The position numbers were made by a program, and so were the translations under genes. The notes below the pieces were generated by a model. That model saw nothing but the letters and a program-made list of their open reading frames with translations. It was not told the origin of the DNA and did no database searches. Of a DNA stretch of 24,226 bases, positions 18,260 through 24,226 are shown piece after piece; position 1 is the first letter of the stretch; each line of letters starts with the position of its first letter. The stretch covers positions 1 through 24,226 of the forward strand of contig JBAXRO010000028.1 in assembly GCA_037131165.1 (NCBI GenBank), given 5' to 3'. This DNA comes from WLNJ01 sp037131165. Its GTDB lineage: Bacteria > Actinomycetota > Thermoleophilia > Solirubrobacterales > Solirubrobacteraceae.

Positions 18260-18948
18260 TCGACCTCCACTGTCACCTGCTCCCGGGAGTGGATGACGGA
18301 CCGGGGGATCTTGACCAGGCGGTCGATCTGGCACTGGCCAGTTCGCGAGCCGGTATCACGACCGCGGTCGCGACTCCTCACTTCAGCGAGCGCTATCCGA
18401 CCTCGATCGCCCAGGCGCTCGACGCAGCCGAGCTGCTCCGGGGCGGATTGGCAAGGGCGGATTGCGAGCTCGAGCTCCTGGTTGGATCGGAGATCTCCAT
18501 CCACGTCCTCGGGCAACTCGACTCCCCCGCGCTGCGAGACCGCACTCTGGGCGGGGGCGATTGCCTGCTGATCGAGTCACCCTTCGGCGATGCACCCGAG
18601 GGCATCGAGATGCTGATCCACGACCTGCAAGTCGACGGCTTCACGGTACTGCTCGCACACCCTGAGAGATCAGCCTACTTTCACTCGCATCCCGCGATCC
18701 TGGAATCGCTCGTTGGGCGAGGAGCCATGTGCTCGATCACGGCCGGGTCCTTCCAGGGCAGGTTCGGTCGGCGGGTGCGGGCCGAGGCGCTGAGGCTGGC
18801 GGCGGCGGGACTGGCCCACAACGTGTCGTCCGATACGCACGACCTCGACATGCGCCCCCCAGGGCTGGATGTTGGGAGCGACGACGTTCCCGGCCTGCCC
18901 AAGCGCGATCAGCTCGAAGCGACCTCGGCCAAGCTACTCGGGCGCTGA
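18256..18948 (+). CDS. PHP-family protein-tyrosine phosphatase (CpsB/YwqE-like)
   Basis: The 230-residue protein has the metal-binding PHP pattern of CpsB/CapC/YwqE phosphatases. This comprises HCH at residues 5-7, Asp13/Asp14 in PGVDDG, His42 in TPH, Glu79 in GSE, His135 in AHPER, and Asp193/His195 in SDTHD. These Mn-dependent enzymes remove phosphate from the tyrosine cluster of BY-kinases. The adjacent kinase, with its (Gly-Tyr)7 tail, is the obvious substrate. The TTG start at 18256 overlaps the kinase stop in TTGA and is the only credible start, since the DLHCH motif begins at the third codon. The ribosome site is weak (GGAA), so translation is probably coupled to the kinase. Confidence 0.93.
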   Translation: MIDLHCHLLPGVDDGPGDLDQAVDLALASSRAGITTAVATPHFSERYPTSIAQALDAAELLRGGLARADCELELLVGSEISIHVLGQLDSPALRDRTLGGGDCLLIESPFGDAPEGIEMLIHDLQVDGFTVLLAHPERSAYFHSHPAILESLVGRGAMCSITAGSFQGRFGRRVRAEALRLAAAGLAHNVSSDTHDLDMRPPGLDVGSDDVPGLPKRDQLEATSAKLLGR

Positions 18949-19098
18949 AGCCTTCCCATTCAGCCCCGGCCGGTCGCGCGGCTCAGGGGCCAGGCGAGAG
19001 GGTCCGGCCATCGGTTGGAGGGCGACCGACCCCATGGGCAGCCCGCTGACCTCCACCCCTGCCCCGACCGACGCGAGCGAGCGACTCTGAGGGGCGGC
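18949..19098. other. Spacer between convergent phosphatase and ligase-like genes
   Basis: This 150-nt gap separates two converging genes. A short CTGAG/CTCAG stem (19087-19091 with 19098-19102) and a wider CGGTCGC/GCGACCG pair are present, but no U-tract follows either. No clear terminator can be called. Confidence 0.4.
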
Positions 19099-21075
19099 TC
19101 AGTTGCCGACTTGGAAGAGCGGAGAGTTCGGGTTCAGGTCCCGAGCCCGGCGGTATGCACGCAGCGAAGCCTTTACGTTCCCGGCACGCGCTTCGACTCC
19201 CGAGAGGGCGTACCAGTTCTTCCAGCCGTTCGGCTCGCGATCGGTCGCCTTGACGATCGCGGCTCTAGCCTGTCGACCGGCGCCGAGGCGGTCGTAGACC
19301 AGGCCCTCCTGCAGCCACGCGGCGGCCGAGTACGGCTGCCATGCGACTGCCGACTTGGCTTGGCTGAGGGCGACGGTCAGGTCACCGGATCCGACGGCCT
19401 TCTGACTGCGCGTGATCGAGTGTGTGGCGACCACCGGGGGCAGGGCGAGGGCGATCAGCGCTGCCGCCGTAAACCCGAGGACCAGCCGCCCCCCTGCCGG
19501 AGCGAGCCACCTCTCCTGTTCCCCGACCTGGCGCGATGGGGCTGCCGCGGCAGCAAACGCAACCATGGCGACCAGCGGCAGGACCGTCACCTGCCAGCCC
19601 CAGTCGAACGCGCTCGAGACGGTGAAGCAGAGAAGGGTGGTGGAGGCGGCGGCAACTGCACCCAAGTCAGGTCCGCTCCGCTTCAGCGAGAGCACGCAAC
19701 CCCAAGCCAATCCAACAAGGAACCCGAGCATCAGGATCACCCCGATCAAGCCCAGTTCCGCGTACACCTCCAGGTACTGGGCGTGGACGTTGCGGACAAC
19801 CATCAAAGAAGGGGAGTTGGCGTTCCACCACAGCTCGTAGCTGCCTGCGCCGGTTCCCTTCAACGGGGCGCTGTTGCCCTCCTCCACCGCGCCCTTCCAA
19901 AGCTGCCAACGCCCGCTGGAGCCGAGAGCGGACAGCCGTTCGACCGAATTGGCTCTCCCCTGTTCAACTTGGAGTGAAGGGCTGCGGAAGTCGTTCCAGG
20001 CACGTTCCACCCTGGGTCCTCCCCCGGCTGCCAACCCGCCGCCTCCGACGGCCAAGATGAGGGCGGCGCAAACCCCGGCCCTCAACCACGGTCGCACCTT
20101 CGTGCCCTGACCCCAGCTCGGAACTGGAACGAAGGAAAGGGCGACCGCTATCGAGCCGACGCCGAAGGCCACGAGGACGACGAGAGTCTCCATCTCCCCG
20201 GCCTGCGTGACGCCCGCTCCACGCCCGGTCAAACCATCCATCAGCGCCTGTCGCGATAGCGCTTCAGTGACGAGAATCGCAGCTCCAGCAGCTTGGGCGC
20301 CGAGCAGCACGAGCCGGCGCAGCGAGAGCGGCGAGAGGACGACTGACGCTCCGACGGCAAGGGCGGCGATCAGGATCGAGCCGCGCGACAGCGTGAGCAG
20401 GATGCAAATCGCCAAGACCGGCACCGATGCCGCTGCGGCGAAGCGCGAGAGGAGGCGCTTGGCATCCGCAGCGAAGTGCAGGCCGAGCGGGATCGCCATC
20501 GCAGCGAGGAAGCCGAGAGTGTTCCAATAGCCGACAGGCCAGTGGAGCCGCGCTTGCATCCGATCGGCGCCCACGATCGCGGACGGCTGCGGCGCCAGAT
20601 CCGGGTGAAAGCGGGACGCGACGGCAAGGCCGGCGACCAGCCCAACCCCGCCCAGCAAGCCCCCGAGCACGTGGGTGCGGTCCTCGGCCCTGAAGAAGAC
20701 GGCGCCGAGCAGCAATACGGAGAAGACCGCCGCGTACTGGATGGCGACCACGACGCTGCGCCCGGCGGCCTCCGACCAGCCGATCGAGATCAGAGACCAG
20801 ACGACCAACAGCGCCGCAAAGGTGCACGCCAACAGCACAGGGGCGGACGGCCGGTTGACCGGAACGAACCCGATGATCGCGCCGATCAGCAACGGCCATG
20901 CCGCGAGCAGGACAACCTCGCCGCTGGCCGGCAGCTCGTAGCCACCTCCCGCAAGGCCGATCGCGAAGACGACCGCGGCAACGGCGCACCCCGCGATGCG
21001 GGCATGGAGAAGTCCGCCGGCGGAATTCCGTCGCTCGAGGGCGGGTACTGCCGAGGTTTGGATTTCGTCTGTCAT
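19099..21075 (-). CDS. O-antigen ligase/polymerase-like membrane protein with TPR-like tail
   Basis: The 658-residue protein has about 11-13 hydrophobic segments. The periplasmic loop and following helix (NVHAQYLEVYAELGLIG, His431) match the Wzy_C/O-antigen ligase pattern. In this family such loops carry residues needed to join or polymerise undecaprenyl-linked glycans. After the last helix, residues 557 to about 650 form helical repeats of TPR type (GDLTVALSQAKSAVAWQP, then AGNVKASLRAYRRARDLNPN). The ATG at 21075 is chosen because an upstream ATG near 21102 would run into the divergent secreted-protein gene; no Shine-Dalgarno is visible. The role is inferred to be repeat-unit polymerisation or ligation in this exopolysaccharide locus. 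Confidence 0.85.
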   Translation of the reverse strand: MTDEIQTSAVPALERRNSAGGLLHARIAGCAVAAVVFAIGLAGGGYELPASGEVVLLAAWPLLIGAIIGFVPVNRPSAPVLLACTFAALLVVWSLISIGWSEAAGRSVVVAIQYAAVFSVLLLGAVFFRAEDRTHVLGGLLGGVGLVAGLAVASRFHPDLAPQPSAIVGADRMQARLHWPVGYWNTLGFLAAMAIPLGLHFAADAKRLLSRFAAAASVPVLAICILLTLSRGSILIAALAVGASVVLSPLSLRRLVLLGAQAAGAAILVTEALSRQALMDGLTGRGAGVTQAGEMETLVVLVAFGVGSIAVALSFVPVPSWGQGTKVRPWLRAGVCAALILAVGGGGLAAGGGPRVERAWNDFRSPSLQVEQGRANSVERLSALGSSGRWQLWKGAVEEGNSAPLKGTGAGSYELWWNANSPSLMVVRNVHAQYLEVYAELGLIGVILMLGFLVGLAWGCVLSLKRSGPDLGAVAAASTTLLCFTVSSAFDWGWQVTVLPLVAMVAFAAAAAPSRQVGEQERWLAPAGGRLVLGFTAAALIALALPPVVATHSITRSQKAVGSGDLTVALSQAKSAVAWQPYSAAAWLQEGLVYDRLGAGRQARAAIVKATDREPNGWKNWYALSGVEARAGNVKASLRAYRRARDLNPNSPLFQVGN

Positions 21076-21078
21076 AAT
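21073..21078 (+). promoter_or_regulatory. Candidate -10 box overlapping the start of the divergent ligase gene
   Basis: CATAAT matches 5 of 6 bases of TATAAT and ends 10 nt before the ATG at 21089. Its first three bases are also the complement of the ATG of the minus-strand ligase gene at 21075. The downstream mRNA would have almost no leader. Confidence 0.45.
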
Positions 21079-21088
21079 CGACCGTCGA

Positions 21089-21598
21089 ATGAGCAGAACC
21101 ATTCTCGCACTTGTCTTGGCGACTGTAGCCTTCTCCGCTCTTTCCGTTCCGATGGGGGCCTCCGCGGCCCAGTCGGGCCTGACCGGCGACCCTTGGGTCG
21201 ACCAGTACATCGAGCAGATCCCGACCGCGTCGGGAGGCAAGCCATCGAATGGGCCCTCGAAGGGCATTCGGAGCGGCCTAAGCAGCGCACAGATCGTCGC
21301 TCTGGCGAATGCCGGTGGCGATCGCTTCGCAGCTGCCGCCGCGCTCGCCGTCGCGCCCCTTCCCTCCGCGGGCCAGGGTTCCGAGCCCGGCAGCGCCCGA
21401 GGCAGCAGGTCATCCAGCGGTTCCGGCATTGCGGACGACACGCAGGCGGCTGGGACCGCGGCGGTCTTGTTCGACGCGATCAAGGGAAGCGACGACGGGT
21501 TGGGTCCGGTGCTTCCGGGAGTCCTGATCCTGAGTCTCGTCGGCGCGGTGGCTTTCGCCATCGTCAGAGGTCGTCGCGGACGCGATTCCGGCGCCTGA
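21089..21598 (+). CDS. Small secreted, C-terminally membrane-anchored protein of unknown function
   Basis: The 169-residue protein has a classic signal peptide: MSRT, a hydrophobic core, then an Ala-Ser-Ala cleavage site near residue 26. The mature part begins with a polar segment, DPWVDQYIEQIPTASGGKP, then a low-complexity Gly/Ser/Ala region. Near the C-terminus, residues about 141-160 form a hydrophobic helix followed by basic RGRRGRD, a stop-transfer anchor. No LPXTG-type sortase motif is present. The family is not recognised; short exported proteins with a similar YIEQIPTA-type segment may exist in related actinomycetes, but I cannot verify this. Its place between the ligase-like gene and the sugar phosphotransferase suggests a cell-surface role in exopolysaccharide production or attachment. 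Confidence 0.8.
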   Translation: MSRTILALVLATVAFSALSVPMGASAAQSGLTGDPWVDQYIEQIPTASGGKPSNGPSKGIRSGLSSAQIVALANAGGDRFAAAAALAVAPLPSAGQGSEPGSARGSRSSSGSGIADDTQAAGTAAVLFDAIKGSDDGLGPVLPGVLILSLVGAVAFAIVRGRRGRDSGA

Positions 21599-21716
21599 CT
21601 TTCAACCGGCGCAAAGTTCGGTCTGCCCGGTCAAGGTTCACCGAACCCCAACATCTCAGAGCGACGCGTCGCGGAGACTCCCTGACAGTCGATGAGCTGG
21701 AGAAAGCACTGAAGCC
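21599..21716. other. Intergenic region with inverted repeats before the sugar transferase
   Basis: This 118-nt gap has a 7-bp stem (21616-21622 with 21640-21646) and a perfect 12-bp palindrome, GCGACGCGTCGC, at 21661-21672. The palindrome is 44 nt ahead of the sugar-transferase start and could be an operator or a hairpin. No terminator U-tract or clear promoter is seen. Confidence 0.4.
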
Positions 21717-23153
21717 TTGAGCAGCACAGCACCTGACGAAGAACTCCAAAGCCAAGCGGGACCCAGCCGGGCGCGACCCGGCGGCCGCGATCTCGGGCCT
21801 AACCCCGCGGCCCACTCCCGCGATGTCCTGACCAGAAGAAGCCTGTTCTTCGGGGACCTGACCACCACCGCCCTGATCGGGCTCGCACTGCCGATCGCCA
21901 TGGGAATGATCATCTTCAAGCCGATTTCGATGCTGGCATTGCTGCCCGTTCCGATAATGGCGAAGTTCCTCGGCCTCTACGACAACGACGACACGAAGCT
22001 GCGCCACTCCACCCTCGACGAGGCGCCAAGACTCCTTGGCTTGGCGGCGTTCACAGTCGTCTGTTTCCAGTTCTTCGACGTCAACGGCACGGGCGGCCTC
22101 GAGGGCCACTTGGCGAAGGTCGGGTTCGTCTTGGCGATCACGCTCGGGCTGATCATCGGGCGAGGCGTGACCCGCCGACTGGTCACCGCCGCGCTGCCTC
22201 CCGAGCGCTGCGTGGCGATCGGCTCAGAGTCCGCGACCGGGGAGCTGGCGCTGAGATTCGAGCGATCGCACAGCTTCAAGGCGAGGATCGTCGCTGAGGT
22301 CGAGTCGCTGCCCGGCCTTCAAGGCAGTGCCTTCGAGGAGCGCGAACGATTGAGCGAACTCGTCAGGAGCAGCAATGCCGAGCGGATCATCGTGACCCCG
22401 CGCGGTACCGAAGATCTCGAACTGGCCCGCGCAGCCAATTCCCTCGGCATCAAGGTCAGCATCGTGCCGAGACTGCTGGACACGATCGGCACCTCGTACA
22501 GCCTCGACGACCTGATCGGCCTGACGATGCTTGGGATGCGCCGCCCGCGGATCACCGGCTCGTCGGCGGTAGTCAAGCGGACGTTCGATCTTGTCCTCGG
22601 ATCGCTGATCGCCCTGCTGGCAGCACCACTGATGATCCTGATCGCAATCGCGATCAAGCTCGACTCTCCCGGCCCCGTCATCTACCGCCAGCGGCGAATC
22701 GGCCGCTCGGAGCACGAGTTCACGATGCTGAAGTTCCGAAGCATGGACGACGGCTCGCACCGAAAGCGTTCGCACCTCGCGACCCTCAACGAGTCGGAGG
22801 GCCTGTTCAAGATCACCGACGACCCGCGAATCACCCGGGTCGGGAGGATCATCCGCAAGACCAACCTTGACGAGCTCCCGCAGATCTTCAACGTCCTGCG
22901 AGGCGAGATGAGCCTCGTCGGCCCTCGCCCGCTGGTCCCCGAGGAGGACATGCTGCTCTCCGGCTGGGCCCGCTTCCGCTATCGGGTCCTCCCAGGGATG
23001 ACCGGCCCGTGGCAGCTCGGGTCGGCAGCTCGATTCTCGATCGAGGACATGGCGTCGCTCGACTACGTGTACGTGACGACCTGGTCACTGTGGGGCGACA
23101 TCAAGGTCCTGATGCGCACCGCCGTCTACGTCGTCGGCCTCCACGGCCGCTGA
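21717..23153 (+). CDS. Polyprenyl-phosphate sugar-1-phosphate transferase (exopolysaccharide initiator)
   Basis: The 478-residue protein catalyses the first step of lipid-linked repeat-unit synthesis, moving a sugar-1-phosphate from a nucleotide sugar to undecaprenyl phosphate. About four N-terminal membrane helices come first, then a nucleotide-binding-like domain (about 160-260). The C-terminal bacterial sugar transferase domain starts with KRTFD (Lys287) and a membrane segment, then SPGPVIYRQRRIGR and FTMLKFRSM. The catalytic Asp385-Glu386 pair lies in TNLDELPQ, followed by GEMSLVGPRP. The sugar is not readable. The TTG at 21717 is the first in-frame start; the next plausible one, near 21900, would remove the first helix. 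The ribosome site is poor, with GGAG about 14 nt away. Confidence 0.93.
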   Translation: MSSTAPDEELQSQAGPSRARPGGRDLGPNPAAHSRDVLTRRSLFFGDLTTTALIGLALPIAMGMIIFKPISMLALLPVPIMAKFLGLYDNDDTKLRHSTLDEAPRLLGLAAFTVVCFQFFDVNGTGGLEGHLAKVGFVLAITLGLIIGRGVTRRLVTAALPPERCVAIGSESATGELALRFERSHSFKARIVAEVESLPGLQGSAFEERERLSELVRSSNAERIIVTPRGTEDLELARAANSLGIKVSIVPRLLDTIGTSYSLDDLIGLTMLGMRRPRITGSSAVVKRTFDLVLGSLIALLAAPLMILIAIAIKLDSPGPVIYRQRRIGRSEHEFTMLKFRSMDDGSHRKRSHLATLNESEGLFKITDDPRITRVGRIIRKTNLDELPQIFNVLRGEMSLVGPRPLVPEEDMLLSGWARFRYRVLPGMTGPWQLGSAARFSIEDMASLDYVYVTTWSLWGDIKVLMRTAVYVVGLHGR

Positions 23154-23163
23154 GCGGACGGAC

Positions 23164-24226
23164 TTGCCGAGGTCGAAGCAGTCGAGACCCGACCGCCGGT
23201 CGGTCGGCGCCCGTCGCGACGCGCTCGCGCTGCTCGGCTTGGACGAGGCTGCCGCGGAGTCGCAGTTCGACGAACCGCGCGCCAAGCGCGAACGCGTCGA
23301 GCAGGGGCGCGAGGTGCGGGCGAGGGTGCCGCGAAGCTCCTTCGGCGAGTGGCAGCCGGCTGCCGAGCGGCCGGATCCGATCTCGATCCTCGAGGCGCAG
23401 GCGGCTGAACGGGTAGCCGACCTGATCCCGATCCGCCACGGCCGGATGCTCGCTTCGCCGTTCGCATTCTTCCGCGGAGCGGCGGCCGTGATGGCCTGGG
23501 ACTTGGGAGCCGAACCGGACACGGGCCTGCGGGTCCAGACCTGCGGCGATGCGCACCTTGCGAACTTCGGCGCATACGCGGCACCCGACCGCAAGCTCGT
23601 GTTCGACCTCAACGACTTCGACGAGACCCTGCCTGCTCCGTTCGAATGGGATCTCAAGCGCCTCGTCGCGAGCCTCGAACTGGCAGCCCGCGACAACGGC
23701 TTCGGCACGAAGGAGCGCACAGCGATCATCGCGACCGCGACCGACTCCTACCAGGGCGCGATCGGCCTGCTCGCTGAGCTGAGGTTCCTCGACGCCTGGT
23801 ACGCGAGGATCGACGTCGACCGGGTCCTTGCCGCGATCGAGGAGTACGGCACGACCGAGGGCGTCGAGGCAACGAAGCTGGCCGTCCAGAAGGCTCTTCG
23901 CAAGACGAGCCTCGGAGCACTGAAGAAGCTGACCGTGAATGAGGGTGGCCAGCTGCGCATCCGCGAGACGCCGCCGCTGATCGTCAGGTTCGACGAGGAG
24001 CACCACCCCGCGGCCCGCGAGATCATCGAGCGGGCGATCGCCGACTACACCCTGACCCTGCAGCCCGACCGAGCGGAGCTGCTGAGCCGCTACCGGATGG
24101 TCGATTTCGCCCGCAAGGTCGTCGGGGTCGGCTCGGTCGGGACCGAGGCCTTCATCGCCCTGATGATGGGCGACCGCGAAGATGACCCCCTGTTCCTCCA
24201 ACTCAAGGAAGCGAAGGAGTCAGTGC
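23164..24226 (+). CDS. DUF2252 family protein, 3'-truncated by the window edge
   Basis: The frame is open to the right edge, with at least 354 codons. It matches DUF2252 in pattern: RVPRSSFGEW near residue 56, FRGAAAVMAWD, then GDAHLANFG (128-136), FDLNDFDE (147-154) and WDLKRL. The GDxHxxN...DxxDFD arrangement resembles the catalytic (Brenner) and metal-binding motifs of aminoglycoside phosphotransferases and protein-kinase-like enzymes. A kinase-like fold is therefore plausible, but function and substrate are unproven. The start is taken as the TTG at 23164, the first start after an in-frame stop at 23110. It lies 10 nt after the sugar-transferase stop, so co-transcription is likely. A link to exopolysaccharide is not shown. 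Confidence 0.85.
   Translation, partial: MPRSKQSRPDRRSVGARRDALALLGLDEAAAESQFDEPRAKRERVEQGREVRARVPRSSFGEWQPAAERPDPISILEAQAAERVADLIPIRHGRMLASPFAFFRGAAAVMAWDLGAEPDTGLRVQTCGDAHLANFGAYAAPDRKLVFDLNDFDETLPAPFEWDLKRLVASLELAARDNGFGTKERTAIIATATDSYQGAIGLLAELRFLDAWYARIDVDRVLAAIEEYGTTEGVEATKLAVQKALRKTSLGALKKLTVNEGGQLRIRETPPLIVRFDEEHHPAAREIIERAIADYTLTLQPDRAELLSRYRMVDFARKVVGVGSVGTEAFIALMMGDREDDPLFLQLKEAKESV

Noticed and set aside
21600..21720. Short plus-strand frame ending ELEKALKP whose TGA overlaps the sugar-transferase TTG
   Set aside because: It has no ATG, GTG or TTG in the intergenic part, so a leader peptide cannot be supported. The overlap is probably chance.

Overview
This is a high-GC bacterial chromosome segment, most likely from an actinomycete of the Thermoleophilia/Solirubrobacterales type. 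That placement is an inference. It rests on the GC-rich codon use, the GTG and TTG starts, the actinobacterial-type helical insert in the RNA polymerase beta' subunit, and the actinobacterial-type C-terminal tail on the beta subunit. No CRISPR array, insertion sequence, tRNA or rRNA was seen. No gene-free stretch exceeds 300 bases; the largest gaps are 16320-16585, 10920-11155 and 12412-12589.

Left block (1-2484, plus strand): a 5'-truncated alpha/beta hydrolase, a small HAD-like protein 11 nt behind it, and a membrane acyltransferase of the OafA/acyltransferase-3 family with its own leaderless-type promoter.

Central block (2472-14947, minus strand): the ribosomal/RNA polymerase operon, in transcription order rpmG-secE-nusG-rplK-rplA-rplJ-rplL-rpoB-rpoC, ending with a short-chain dehydrogenase that overlaps the rpoC stop in GTGA. 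The rplJ leader looks like an L10-binding attenuator with a terminator hairpin. The rplL-rpoB spacer carries three more hairpins. L10 and L1 have long acidic Ala/Glu/Pro tails, and the L7/L12 hinge is Gly/Asp-rich with an exact 15-bp tandem duplication.

Right block (15111-24226): an MFS transporter with a leaderless-type promoter, then an exopolysaccharide/capsule locus. This holds a fused Wzz-type bacterial tyrosine kinase whose C-terminal tyrosine cluster is a pure (GGCTAC)7 repeat, and a PHP-family tyrosine phosphatase overlapping it by TTGA. It also holds a convergent O-antigen-ligase-like membrane protein with a TPR-like tail, a small secreted, membrane-anchored protein divergent from the ligase with only 13 nt between start codons, and an undecaprenyl-phosphate sugar phosphotransferase. 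A DUF2252 protein runs off the right edge. A reasonable reading is that the phosphotransferase starts the lipid-linked repeat unit, the ligase-like protein polymerises or ligates it, and the kinase/phosphatase pair controls chain length and export.

No wholly new system is evident. The most notable signals are the acidic tails on stalk ribosomal proteins, the L10 leader and rplL-rpoB RNA structures, the dehydrogenase coupled to rpoC, the repeat-encoded tyrosine cluster, and the very tight divergent start pair at 21075/21089.
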